Source: DATBLE01 sp963841405 (GTDB lineage Bacteria; Actinomycetota; Thermoleophilia; Gaiellales; Gaiellaceae). Taken from it: DNA of 64,000 nt. Shown here piece after piece: positions 42,360 through 53,511 of the stretch. The notes under the pieces are model-generated. The model was given only the letters and a program-made list of their open reading frames with translations. It had not been told where the DNA came from and made no database searches. Position 1 is the stretch's first letter, and each line of letters opens with the position of its first letter. The translations under genes and the position numbers were made by a program. The DNA is taken from positions 930,001 through 994,000 of the forward strand of contig CAWJCM010000007.1 in assembly GCA_963841405.1 (NCBI GenBank). The letters run 5' to 3'.

Positions 42360-44186
42360 GTGACGCGCCGCGGGCTCGCCGCCGCGTGCCTCGCCGCGAT
42401 CGCAGCCGGCGGGATCCTCCATCTCGCGGGCCGGCCGTCGGCGGCCAACGTCGTGCTCGCGCTCGGAACCGGCCTCGTGCTCCTCCCACTGACGTGGGAC
42501 GTCGCCCGGTCGCTGCTGGCGAGGGATGTCGGCGTGGATGCGATTGCGCTGATCGCCATCGTCGGCGCGCTCGCACTGCACCAGTGGGCGACGGCGGCGG
42601 TAGTCGCGCTGATGCTGGCCGGAGGGAACGCGCTCGAGGAGGCGGCGGCCGGTCGTGCCCGTCGCGAGCTGACCGAGCTGGTCGGCCGTGCACCCAGGAT
42701 CGCCCACCGGCTGAGCTCGGGCGGAGTCGTGGAAGAGCTGCCGGTCGAGGCGGTCGCGGTCGGCGACGCACTCGTCGTGCGGGCGGGTGAGGTCGTGCCG
42801 GTCGACGGTGTCGTCACCAGTCGCGAGGCGCTCGTGGACGAGTCCTCCCTGACGGGCGAGTCCCTACCCGTCCTGCGTCAGCCCGGCGACCGGGTCAAGA
42901 GCGGGACGAGCAACGCGGGCGACGCGTTCGAGCTGCGGGCGATCCGGCCGGCAGCGGAGAGCGCCTACGCCGCGATCGTCCGGCTCGTGCGCGAGGCGGA
43001 GTCCAGGAAAGCGCCGTTCGTGCGCATGGCCGACAGGTACGCGATCGTCTTCCTGCCGGTGACGATCGTCGTCGCCGGCCTCGCCTGGGGTCTGTCCGGG
43101 GATCCGGTGCGGGCGCTGGCCGTGTTCGTCGTGGCGACGCCCTGTCCACTGATCCTCGCCGCTCCGATCGCACTGGTGTCCGGGGTCTCGCGCGCCGCGA
43201 AGGCGGGCGTGATCGTGAAGGGCGGGGCGGTGATCGAGCAGCTCGGCAACGCCCATACCGTCCTCCTCGACAAGACCGGCACGCTGACGCTCGGCGCGCC
43301 GGAGCTGGACCGGGTGGTCGCGGCCGACGGGATTGCCCGCGACGAGCTCGTCCGGCTCGCGGCGTCGCTGGACCAGCTCTCGGCGCACCCCCTGGCCGAG
43401 GCGCTGGTCCACGAGGCGGGTCGGGAAAGCCTGACGCTGTCCTTCCCGGAGGACGTGACGGAGGAGCCCGGCCGCGGCATCGCCGGTGTGGTCGACGGCC
43501 GCCCCGTGGCCGTCGGGAGCGCCACGTGGCTGCGCACACGCGGGCACCTGCGTCCCGGCGGGCACCTCGACGCGGGCGGCGAGCCGGGCCAGGCGACGAT
43601 CGCGGTCGCGGTGGACGGACGCGCCGCAGGCGTGATTGTGATGGGTGACCGCGTCCGCGACGACGCGCCGCTGCTGGTCGCGGAGCTGCGCCGCGCCGGA
43701 ATCGAGCACGTGGCCATGGTCACCGGCGATCGGGCAGAGGTGGGCACCGAGGTCGCGCGCAGGCTGGGCCTGGACGGCGTCTACCCGGAGCTCGGACCGG
43801 AGCAGAAGGTCGAGGTGGTGCGCACGATGCAAAGCCGGCCGGGCCTTCGCGCCGTCGTGATGGTCGGCGACGGCGTGAACGACGCCCCCGCCCTCGCGCT
43901 TGCAGACGTGGGGATCGCGATGGGAACGGCGGGTGCGACCGTCTCATCCGAGACAGCAGACGCGGTGATCATGGTCGACCGGGTCGACCGCGTCGCCGAA
44001 GCGGTGCGCATCGGACGCCGTTCGCTGCGAATTGCCCGCGAGAGCGTTCTCGTCGGGATCGGCCTGAGCCTCGCGGCGATGGGCTTCGCGGCCTTCGGGC
44101 TGATCGTGCCGATTGCCGGAGCGCTCCTGCAGGAGGCGATCGACGTCGCCGTGATCCTGAATGCGCTGCGCGCCCTGCGTCCCTAG
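42360..44186 (+). CDS. P1B-type heavy-metal ATPase without N-terminal metal domain
   Basis: A 608-residue ATPase. The actuator LTGES, phosphorylation site DKTGTLT, SAHPLAEAL (P1B HP motif) and GDGVNDAPAL are present. The membrane metal motif is TPCPL rather than CPC or SPC, and no N-terminal HMA or His-rich domain precedes the first span. The metal is therefore uncertain. It begins with a GTG at 42360, 4 bases after the GNAT-ACD stop, so co-transcription is likely. Confidence 0.9.
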   Translation: MTRRGLAAACLAAIAAGGILHLAGRPSAANVVLALGTGLVLLPLTWDVARSLLARDVGVDAIALIAIVGALALHQWATAAVVALMLAGGNALEEAAAGRARRELTELVGRAPRIAHRLSSGGVVEELPVEAVAVGDALVVRAGEVVPVDGVVTSREALVDESSLTGESLPVLRQPGDRVKSGTSNAGDAFELRAIRPAAESAYAAIVRLVREAESRKAPFVRMADRYAIVFLPVTIVVAGLAWGLSGDPVRALAVFVVATPCPLILAAPIALVSGVSRAAKAGVIVKGGAVIEQLGNAHTVLLDKTGTLTLGAPELDRVVAADGIARDELVRLAASLDQLSAHPLAEALVHEAGRESLTLSFPEDVTEEPGRGIAGVVDGRPVAVGSATWLRTRGHLRPGGHLDAGGEPGQATIAVAVDGRAAGVIVMGDRVRDDAPLLVAELRRAGIEHVAMVTGDRAEVGTEVARRLGLDGVYPELGPEQKVEVVRTMQSRPGLRAVVMVGDGVNDAPALALADVGIAMGTAGATVSSETADAVIMVDRVDRVAEAVRIGRRSLRIARESVLVGIGLSLAAMGFAAFGLIVPIAGALLQEAIDVAVILNALRALRP

Positions 44187-44209
44187 CCTGCGGCATTTCC
44201 GCAAGGCGT

Positions 44210-44227
44210 TCAGCGGCCGCCCCGATG
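44210..44227 (+). promoter_or_regulatory. candidate operator TCAG-N7-CCCGATG (site 3, CBS-BON)
   Basis: TCAG, seven bases (CGGCCGC), then CCCGATG followed by GCG. It lies 25 bases before the GTG at 44253, or 34 before the ATG at 44262; the latter spacing equals that of the hydrogenase site to its ATG. The flank CCCGATGGCG is shared with the UspA site. Confidence 0.55.
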
Positions 44228-44252
44228 GCGTCGGGAGGCCGGGCGGGCCAGA

Positions 44253-44615
44253 GTGACTGCCATGCAGCAGTCGACCGCTCCGAAGATCGCCTGGCGCCGT
44301 GGAGGCTCGGGTGGAACCTACTTCGGGTCGGTTTCCCGCGGGCCGGAGGCGATCAGGCTGTGCGGCTGCGACCCTGTGCTCGGAATCGACGTGACCCTGT
44401 CGGTCCCGATCGACGAGATCGAGTACGTCGGGGTCTCGGAGCAGGCCGGCGAGCCGGCGGGCGCAGCGTCCTGCGTGATCGTGGACGTAGCCGGCTCCGA
44501 GCCGATCTACCTCAGACCGCTCGGGAGCGGCCCGCTGCCCGTCCATCTACTTGCACGCGCACTCGGCGCGCTGACCGCTACGCCGGCCGTGCTCGGCCAA
44601 GGAGGTCGATCGTGA
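44253..44615 (+). CDS. small protein of unknown function
   Basis: A 120-residue protein (GTG at 44253; ATG at 44262 gives 117). Beta-rich pattern: KIAWRRGGSGGTYFGSV, LSVPIDEIEYVGVSEQ and a C-terminal helix HLLARALGAL. No recognised domain. It overlaps the CBS-BON gene (GTGA) and follows the candidate operator, so it is likely part of the same stress operon. Confidence 0.65.
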   Translation: MTAMQQSTAPKIAWRRGGSGGTYFGSVSRGPEAIRLCGCDPVLGIDVTLSVPIDEIEYVGVSEQAGEPAGAASCVIVDVAGSEPIYLRPLGSGPLPVHLLARALGALTATPAVLGQGGRS

Positions 44616-45289
44616 GAGTCAAGGATCTGATGACCAGGGATGTCGTGACGGTCGAGACCGGGACGCCGCTGAAGGATGCCGCGACGCTGCTGACCGAGCG
44701 TCGCATCTCGGGTGTGCCGGTCGTCGACGACGAGCGGCGGGTGGTCGGAGTGCTCTCGGAGGGGGACATCCTCTTCAAGACGCGCGGCGGTCGCGAGCAC
44801 CACGGGTTCTTCGAGCGGCTCCTCTCCGCCACTCCGAAGGAGCTGGACCTGAAGCTCACGGCGAGGACGGCCGGCGAGGCGATGTCCGCACCGGCACTAT
44901 CGATCAACGCACGCCGGCCCGTGACCGAGGCGGCGACCACGATGATCGAGGAGGGCGTCAACCGACTGCCCGTGGTCGATCACAACGAGCGGCTGATCGG
45001 AATCATCACCCGCGCCGATCTCGTTCGCGCGTTCGTCCGCTCGGACGCCGAGGTGGAGCAAGAGATCCGGGAGGAGGTTCTTCTGCGGACGCTCTGGCTC
45101 GACCCGGGAGTGGTCGAAGTGAAGGTCGTCGGTGGCGAGGTGAAGCTGACCGGCGAGGTCGAGACCAGAGGGGACGCTGAGGCGATCCCCGCGCTCGTCG
45201 AGCGCGTCCCGGGCGTCGTCGGCGTGCAGTCGGACCTGCGCTGGCGCTCCGACACCTCGAGCACCCGGGCGCTGTCCAGGTCGACCTGA
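44612..45289 (+). CDS. CBS-CBS-BON domain protein
   Basis: A 225-residue protein. Two CBS motifs (VKDLMTRDVVTVETGTPL, ISGVPVVDDERRVVG; TAGEAMSAPALSINARRPV, VNRLPVVDHNERLIG) are followed by a BON domain (LWLDPGVVEVKVVGGEVKLTGEV). Adenosyl ligands bind the CBS pair, and BON domains bind membranes or phospholipid. AAGGAGG lies 7 bases before the GTG at 44612. Such proteins often accompany UspA in stress regulons. Confidence 0.9.
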   Translation: MRVKDLMTRDVVTVETGTPLKDAATLLTERRISGVPVVDDERRVVGVLSEGDILFKTRGGREHHGFFERLLSATPKELDLKLTARTAGEAMSAPALSINARRPVTEAATTMIEEGVNRLPVVDHNERLIGIITRADLVRAFVRSDAEVEQEIREEVLLRTLWLDPGVVEVKVVGGEVKLTGEVETRGDAEAIPALVERVPGVVGVQSDLRWRSDTSSTRALSRST

Positions 45290-45292
45290 GCG

Positions 45293-45313
45293 GCGTCCGC
45301 GCCCCGCGGACGC
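45293..45313. terminator. bidirectional hairpin terminator
   Basis: GCGTCCGCG, loop CCC, CGCGGACGC: perfect 9-base arms starting 4 bases after the CBS-BON stop; the right arm touches the stop codon of the convergent response-regulator gene. Confidence 0.7.
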
Positions 45314-45963
45314 TACTCCTGCAACAGGCCCTGCTCGAGCGCGTAGCGCACGAGCTCGGCCCTGGTCGACAGCCGCAGCTTCTGCATGATGTGCGCACGG
45401 TGCGTCTCGGCCGTGCGCACCGAGATGTACAGCATCTTCGCGATCTCCTGGTTGGTGTGGCCGAGAGCCAGGAGCCGCATCACCTCGCGTTCCCGCTCGG
45501 AGAGGGGGTCGGCGTCCTCGCGGGCCTGCGCCTCGGCCTCCGCCGCCACCAGCCGCGCGCCGAGGGCGGGATGGACGTACCGCCCGCCGCCCGACACCTC
45601 GTGGACCGCGGCGACGACCTCCGCGTCGGCGGCTTCCTTGAGTACGTAGCCGGACGCCCCTGCGGCGAAGGCCTCGCGCACGTAGCGGGGGTCGTCCTGC
45701 ATGGAGAGCACGAGCACCCTTGCGTCGGGCGCCTCCTTGAGCACGAGCGGCACGCCCTCGATGCCGCTCTGTCCCGGCATGACCACGTCCATCAGCACCA
45801 CGTCGGGCTTCTTGTCGCGGGCCTCGAAGACCGCCGTCCTCACGTCGCCGGCCTCGCCGACCACCGTGATGTCGTCGTCCGCGTCGAGCAACAGGTGCAG
45901 GCCCGACCGGACGACGGCGTGGTCGTCGACGATCAGAACGCGGATCGCCTTCTTCTCGGTCAA
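45313..45963 (-). CDS. NarL/LuxR-type response regulator, DosR-like
   Basis: A 216-residue regulator: receiver domain with VDDH acidic pocket, phospho-acceptor D59 (VVLMDVVMPG), the K of VLKEA at the end of the receiver, and a LuxR helix-turn-helix (LSEREREVMRLLALGHTNQEIAKML, then SVRTAETHRAHIMQKL). The start is a TTG overlapping the kinase stop (TTGA), so kinase and regulator are translationally coupled. By analogy with DosR, it is the best candidate for binding the TCAG-N7-CCCGATG and GTAGTT sites; that is inference. Confidence 0.92.
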   Translation of the reverse strand: MTEKKAIRVLIVDDHAVVRSGLHLLLDADDDITVVGEAGDVRTAVFEARDKKPDVVLMDVVMPGQSGIEGVPLVLKEAPDARVLVLSMQDDPRYVREAFAAGASGYVLKEAADAEVVAAVHEVSGGGRYVHPALGARLVAAEAEAQAREDADPLSEREREVMRLLALGHTNQEIAKMLYISVRTAETHRAHIMQKLRLSTRAELVRYALEQGLLQE

Positions 45964-47588
45964 CGCAACGGCACCTCGGCCACGATCGTCGTGCCCGACC
46001 CCTCCGTGGACTCGATCGCGAGCCTACCGCCGAGCAGCCCGACCCGCTCCTTCATCCCGACCAGCCCCAGCCCGTGTCCGCCGGAGCTACGGGCGCCGAA
46101 CCCGCGCCCGTCGTCCTCGACCACCACGTTCACCGACCCGTCCCGTCGGGTGACGACGACGCTGACGTGCTCCGCATCCGCGTGCTTGGCCACGTTCGTC
46201 AGCGCCTCCTGTGTGATGCGGTAGAGAGCGGTCTCGACCACTGCCGGCAGCCGCGCCGCGCCGAGGTTCGCCTCCACGTCCACCTTCAGGCCCGACTCGC
46301 CGCCGAACGCCTCCGCCAGCCGTTCGAGCGCCGGGACGAGCCCGAAGTCGTCGAGTGCCTGGGGTCGCAGCTCGACCGCGAGGCGACGGACCGCCTGGAG
46401 CGTCTTGACGATCTCCTCTCGCAGCTCGGTCGTCGCCTTCGCCGCCGCCTCCTTCGTGGCGGCGTCCTCGACGCGCTTCAGCCCGAGCAGGATCGAGGTC
46501 AGCGCCTGGCCGGTCTCGTCGTGGAGCTCGCGGGCGAGCCTGCGCCGCTCGAGCTCCTGCCCTTCGACCACACGCCGGAGGGCGTCGCGCGCGACGCGGT
46601 CGGCGAGGTCGACGGCGACGGCCGCGCGCTCGGCAAAGGTTTCCGCGACGCGGAGATCCTCTTCCGTGAACCGCGGGTCGGCTGCCCGCTTGTTGTGCGC
46701 CGCGATCACCCCGATCGGCCGGTCGGAGACGGTCATCGGCACGAACAGGCCGGAGCGCATCCCGAGGCGGCGGGCGATCTCGCGGTCGATCTCGGTGTCG
46801 TCGAGCGGCGAGTCGACCCGCTCACTGCGTCGCCGCTCGAGCACGCGGCCGCTCTTCGACCCGCCCAGGGCGAGGTACGTCCCGCGCAGGTCCTCGGCCT
46901 GCGATCCGGCCACGGCCTCGATCCGGAGGTCGCCCGCAGCCGCCGGCAGCATGATCAGCACGGCGTCGGCCTCGATCAGCTCGCGAAGCCGAGTCGCGAT
47001 CAGCTCGAGGAGGGGGCCGAGCTCGGTTTCGCCGGCGAGCGCGTTCCCGACCTCCGTCAGCGACTCGAGCTGTGCGAGCCAGCGGGTTGCCGACTCGTAC
47101 AGTCGCGCGTTCTCGATCGCCACCGCCGCCTGGGCGGCCAGGAGCGTCACCACCTCCTCGTCCTCGGCCGAGAAATCGTCTTCCTTCTCCTTCTCGGTCA
47201 GATAGAGGTTGCCGTAGGCGACGCCGCGGAGGAGGATCGGGACGCCGAGGAACGTCCGCATCGGCGGGTGGTGCGGCGGGAAGCCGACAGCGCGCGGGTC
47301 GCCGGCCAGATCGTGGAGCCGCAGCGGCCGGGCGTCACGGATCAGGACGCCGAGGATGCCGCGACCGTGCGGCAGGTCGCCGATCCGGGCCCGCGTCTCG
47401 TCGTCGACGCCGGTGGTGAGGAACCGCTCGAGGGAGCGGCCGGACCGGTCGATCACGCCGAGCGCGGCATAGCGCGCGGAGGTCAGCTCGGCGGCCGTCT
47501 CGAGGATGCGCTGGAGGACGCCGTCGAGCGAGAGCTCGGAGCTGACGGCGATCCCCGCGTCGATCAGCCGGCGCCAGCGGGTCTCCAC
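45960..47588 (-). CDS. GAF-GAF histidine kinase, DosS/DevS-like haem sensor
   Basis: A 542-residue soluble kinase: GAF-A (~15-165), GAF-B (~180-330), HisKA_3 with phospho-acceptor H356 (LARELHDETGQAL) and HATPase (EALTNVAKHA; DDGRGFG; GHGLGLVGMKERV). GAF-A matches mycobacterial DosS: FPPHHPPMRTFLGVP places H107 at the position of the proximal haem His (DosS H149), and YGNLYLTEK places Y129 at the distal Tyr (Y171). This predicts b-type haem and response to O2, NO or CO, or redox state. No membrane span. It is upstream of and coupled to the regulator, and divergent from uspA. Confidence 0.92.
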   Translation of the reverse strand: METRWRRLIDAGIAVSSELSLDGVLQRILETAAELTSARYAALGVIDRSGRSLERFLTTGVDDETRARIGDLPHGRGILGVLIRDARPLRLHDLAGDPRAVGFPPHHPPMRTFLGVPILLRGVAYGNLYLTEKEKEDDFSAEDEEVVTLLAAQAAVAIENARLYESATRWLAQLESLTEVGNALAGETELGPLLELIATRLRELIEADAVLIMLPAAAGDLRIEAVAGSQAEDLRGTYLALGGSKSGRVLERRRSERVDSPLDDTEIDREIARRLGMRSGLFVPMTVSDRPIGVIAAHNKRAADPRFTEEDLRVAETFAERAAVAVDLADRVARDALRRVVEGQELERRRLARELHDETGQALTSILLGLKRVEDAATKEAAAKATTELREEIVKTLQAVRRLAVELRPQALDDFGLVPALERLAEAFGGESGLKVDVEANLGAARLPAVVETALYRITQEALTNVAKHADAEHVSVVVTRRDGSVNVVVEDDGRGFGARSSGGHGLGLVGMKERVGLLGGRLAIESTEGSGTTIVAEVPLR

Positions 47589-47640
47589 GGTCGGATTATC
47601 GACCGCTCACGGCCGGGCTGCGCCAAAGCCGCAGTCGTGG

Positions 47641-47658
47641 TCAGGTCCGCCCCCGATG
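47641..47658 (+). promoter_or_regulatory. candidate operator TCAG-N7-CCCGATG (site 4, UspA)
   Basis: TCAG, seven bases (GTCCGCC), then CCCGATG followed by GCG. It lies 48 bases before the UspA ATG, in the gap divergent from the histidine kinase gene. It shares GGTCAGG on its left with the hydrogenase site. Confidence 0.55.
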
Positions 47659-47706
47659 GCGCCGCGGACAGCGGGCGTCACGCTCGGAGTGTCGAAAGGA
47701 GGCGCA

Positions 47707-48231
47707 ATGTTCGAGACTGTCATCTGGGCGACGGACGGGTCCGACTTCGCCGACCGAGCGCTGCCCTATGCGATGAGCCTGGCCGACGGGCCGGGCAGGA
47801 AGCTGGTCGCGGTGCACGCCGAGGAGTTGATGGTCGGCCAGGCAGGCGGATACCACGTCTACGTGGAGGACGAGGAGCTGGAGGCGAAGATTCGGCGACA
47901 GGTCGAGGAGATCCGTGCGCACGGGGTGGACGCGAGCCTGGAGTTCGTCGCCGGCGCGGCGCCGAACGCGGCCCACGTGATCACCGACGTCGCCGTCGAC
48001 GCCGGTGCCGACGTGATCGTCGTCGGCACGCGCGGCAACGGCCCGGTCGCCGGGCTGCTGCATGGGAGCGTCACGCAGCGCCTCCTGCATATCGCTCCCT
48101 GCCCGGTGCTGGCCGTCCCGGATCGCGACCGCACCGTGTCGCCGAAGGGCGAGCGGACGGAGGCCGTGGGCCGCCTGCCACGCGCTCGGGGCGTGCGACG
48201 AGCGCCGGGCAGGCGGCGGGTAGCACTCTGA
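47707..48231 (+). CDS. universal stress protein UspA family
   Basis: A 174-residue protein. One Usp domain with the ATP-binding signature: VIWATDGSDFADRAL at the N-terminus and GTRGNGPVAGLLHGSVTQRLL near 120-140. The final ~30 residues are Arg-rich and lie outside the domain. AAAGGAGG lies 6-7 bases before the ATG at 47707. In mycobacteria many Usp genes are DosR targets; this one carries the shared operator motif. Confidence 0.93.
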   Translation: MFETVIWATDGSDFADRALPYAMSLADGPGRKLVAVHAEELMVGQAGGYHVYVEDEELEAKIRRQVEEIRAHGVDASLEFVAGAAPNAAHVITDVAVDAGADVIVVGTRGNGPVAGLLHGSVTQRLLHIAPCPVLAVPDRDRTVSPKGERTEAVGRLPRARGVRRAPGRRRVAL

Positions 48232-48248
48232 GAGGCACGTCGCGCCGG

Positions 48249-50987
<2,739 letters not shown>

Positions 50988-51028
50988 GTCTCTATTCCAT
51001 CAAAGGTCATAGTTCCCGGGTCGTTCGG

Positions 51029-51411
51029 AAAGGAGGCAAGCCCGCGGAGGGCAAGCGCTGGCTCGGGGTGGCGTGCGGAACCGGCGAGCTGGCGATCGCC
51101 GCCGCGAGTCACCGCGCGAGCGTCGTCGCCATCGACTTCGCCCCCGCCCTGATCGAGACGGCGAGGCGGCAGGCGACCGCGGCCGGTAGCGTGTGACGAC
51201 GGTGGAGTTCGCGAGCGCCGACGAATACTGGCAGGAGTTCTCGGCGAACGTCGGGCCGATGAGGACTCTCGTCGGCGCCCTCGACGACGACCGCCGCGAG
51301 GAGTTTCACCGCGCCTGGACGGAGCTTTTCGAGTCACCGCCGTTCGGCAAGCCCGGCGGGCCGGTCGCGCACACGCGCGACTACCTGCTGATCACCGGCA
51401 CGCGGGTCTGA
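51029..51411 (+). pseudogene. broken SAM-dependent methyltransferase
   Basis: The first part (frame from about 51029) encodes motif I (WLGVACGTGELA) and motif II (VVAIDFAPALIETARRQA), then stops at a TGA near 51195. A shifted frame from 51193 encodes what looks like the C-terminal end of the same family (FASADEYWQEFSANVGPM, LLITGTRV). The central ~100 residues expected between these parts are missing, so this is an internally deleted, frameshifted relic. Confidence 0.6.
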
Positions 51412-51430
51412 CGTCGACGTGCGGCGCCGC

Positions 51431-52135
51431 TCAGCCCCACGAGGTCTCGGTCATCGGCCGGATCGCGGTCTCCAGAATCCGATGCGTGCGCGGGCGGGTG
51501 AGGACGAACAGGACGATCTCGGCCACGTCGTCGGCGGTCATCATCCCGGGAAGAACGTCGCGCGTCCGGCCGCGGCCCTGCTCGAGCGCGAAATCGGTGG
51601 CGACGCCGCCGGGGCAGACGTTCGTGCAGCGGACGCCCCGCACGCGGAGCTCGTGGTCGAGCGCACGTGTGAAGCCGACCTGCCCGAACTTCGAGGCGCA
51701 GTAGACCGCCTCGTACGGCAGGCCGCGACGCCCCGCCTCGGACGCCAGCGTGATCACGTCGGCGGCGTCGCTCTCCAGTAGATGGGGGAGCGCCGCGCGG
51801 ACCGCGTACAGGGTGCCCTTCAGGTTCGTGTCGACCATCTCCTCGAGGTGCTCGCGCGAGAGCTCGAGGAACGGGCCGTACGCGCCGACGCCGGCATTGG
51901 CGACCACGACGTCGAGCCCGCCGAAGCGCTCGACGGTGGCGGCGACGGCGGCGTCCATCGCCTCCGGGTCGCGGACGTCGCAGGCGAGGCCGATCGAGCG
52001 CTCGAGCCCGAGGTCGGCGCCGCGGCGCGAGGCCAGCCCGATCGAGGCGCCGGCCTCGTGGAGCTTGCGGGCGACCGCGGCGCCGATGCCGCCGCTCGCT
52101 CCGGTGATGAACGCGACTCTGCCTTCGAAACTCAT
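51431..52135 (-). CDS. short-chain dehydrogenase/reductase
   Basis: A 234-residue classical SDR: TGASGGIG cofactor loop, NAG in VVVANAGVG, and the catalytic Ser/Tyr/Lys (TLAS; YCASK). AAGGAG precedes the ATG at 52135. Its position downstream of xylB with ATGA overlap suggests a role in sugar or polyol oxidation, but SDR substrates cannot be called from sequence. Confidence 0.88.
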   Translation of the reverse strand: MSFEGRVAFITGASGGIGAAVARKLHEAGASIGLASRRGADLGLERSIGLACDVRDPEAMDAAVAATVERFGGLDVVVANAGVGAYGPFLELSREHLEEMVDTNLKGTLYAVRAALPHLLESDAADVITLASEAGRRGLPYEAVYCASKFGQVGFTRALDHELRVRGVRCTNVCPGGVATDFALEQGRGRTRDVLPGMMTADDVAEIVLFVLTRPRTHRILETAIRPMTETSWG

Positions 52136-53511
52136 GGGACTCCTTTGATCGCGGGGTACAGGGACCGGAAGCGCTCGTAGCCCTTGTCGTAGACCAGCTG
52201 CCACTCGGGATCGGGGTCGACCGTGTCGCGGACTCGCACGCAGGTGTCGACGGCCTGCTGCGCGGTGGCGAACGTGCCGGCCGCGACGCCAGCCAGCAGC
52301 GCCGCGCCGTAGGCGGCGCCTTCCTCGACGGCGGTCCGCTCGATCGGGATCCCGAGCACCGACGCGACGATCCTCAGCCAGAGCTCGCTGCGGGCGCCGC
52401 CGCCGGAGGCGCGGCCAGCAGTCGGCTCGACGCCGAGCTCACGCAGCAGCTCGAGCGAGTCGCGCAGGCCGTAGGCGACTCCTTCCAGGACCGACCGGAC
52501 CAGTGCCCCGCGGTCGTGTCTCAGGGACAGTCCCTCGAACATGGCCCGCGCGGACGGGTCGGCATGGGGCGTGCGCTCGCCCTGGAGGTAGGGCAGGAAG
52601 GTCAGCCCCTCCGATCCGGCCGGCCAGAGCGCGGCCTCCGCGACCAGCTCGTCGTAGGTCCCCCCGACGGCGTCGCGCAGCCAGCGCAGCGAGCCGGCGG
52701 CGGAGAGCATCACGCCCATCGCCTCCCAGGTGTCGGGCACGGCGTGGCAGAAGACGTGGACACGCGCCTCCGGATCCGCCCGGTAGCCGGGCAGTGCGGC
52801 GAAGGCGACGCCGGAGGTGCCGAGCGCCACCGACAGAGGACCGGGGCCGACCACACCGACCCCGAGCGCGCCCGCCTGCTGGTCGCCCGCGCCTCCGATC
52901 GCGGTCGACTCGTGGGCCTCCGGCAGCCACTCCGTCGGGATCTCCAGCGCCTCGCAGACCTCGTCGCTCCAGCGTCGGCCGGCGACGTCGAACAGGAGCG
53001 TCCCGGACGCCTCCGCGGCGTCGATCGCCCGCGCACCGGTGAGCCGCAACCTGACGTAGTCCTTCGGGAGCAGGACCTGCGCCGCCTGTGTCCACACCTC
53101 GGGCTCGTGCTTCCGCACCCAGACCAGCTTCGGGGCCGTGAAGCCGGGGAGCGCCCTGTTGCCCGTCAACGCAACGAGCCGCTCGAAGCCGACCCGCTCC
53201 TCGATCTCCGCGCATTCGGCGCCTGTGCGCTGGTCGTTCCAGAGGATCGCCGGCCGCAGCACGCGGTCGGCGGAATCGAGCAGCACGAGGCCGTGCATCT
53301 GGCCGGTCAGGCCGACCGGCCCCTCCCGCCCGACGGCGGCCAGCGCCGCCTCGCTCGCCCGCCACCAGTCCTCGGGATCCTGCTCCGCCCACCCCGGCCG
53401 GGGGATCGACAGCGGGTACTCCTCCTCGTGACGGGCGAGCACCTCGCCGGTCTCGGCGATCCGGATCGCCTTGACGGCGGTCGTCCCGACGTCTAGCCCG
53501 ACGAGGCTCAA
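52132..53511 (-). CDS. xylB: xylulokinase
   Basis: A 459-residue FGGY-family kinase that phosphorylates D-xylulose. Motifs: GLDVGTTAVKAI (phosphate 1), GQMHGLVLLD (the xylulokinase MHG block), LWNDQRT, and ALGTSGVAF/SGGGARSELW. The start is a TTG at 53511 overlapping the isomerase stop (TTGA); no ATG or GTG fits the N-terminal motif. Product xylulose 5-phosphate is the phosphoketolase substrate. Confidence 0.93.
   Translation of the reverse strand: MSLVGLDVGTTAVKAIRIAETGEVLARHEEEYPLSIPRPGWAEQDPEDWWRASEAALAAVGREGPVGLTGQMHGLVLLDSADRVLRPAILWNDQRTGAECAEIEERVGFERLVALTGNRALPGFTAPKLVWVRKHEPEVWTQAAQVLLPKDYVRLRLTGARAIDAAEASGTLLFDVAGRRWSDEVCEALEIPTEWLPEAHESTAIGGAGDQQAGALGVGVVGPGPLSVALGTSGVAFAALPGYRADPEARVHVFCHAVPDTWEAMGVMLSAAGSLRWLRDAVGGTYDELVAEAALWPAGSEGLTFLPYLQGERTPHADPSARAMFEGLSLRHDRGALVRSVLEGVAYGLRDSLELLRELGVEPTAGRASGGGARSELWLRIVASVLGIPIERTAVEEGAAYGAALLAGVAAGTFATAQQAVDTCVRVRDTVDPDPEWQLVYDKGYERFRSLYPAIKGVP

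Noticed and set aside
39620..42817. Minus-strand open frame of over 1000 codons
   Set aside because: Shadow of the GNAT-ACD gene; low-complexity Arg/Ser/Pro sequence with no recognisable family.
45313..47660. Canonical mycobacterial DosR box (GGGACTTnnnGGCCC type)
   Set aside because: No good match upstream of the kinase, UspA or hydrogenase; the motifs seen have a different sequence.
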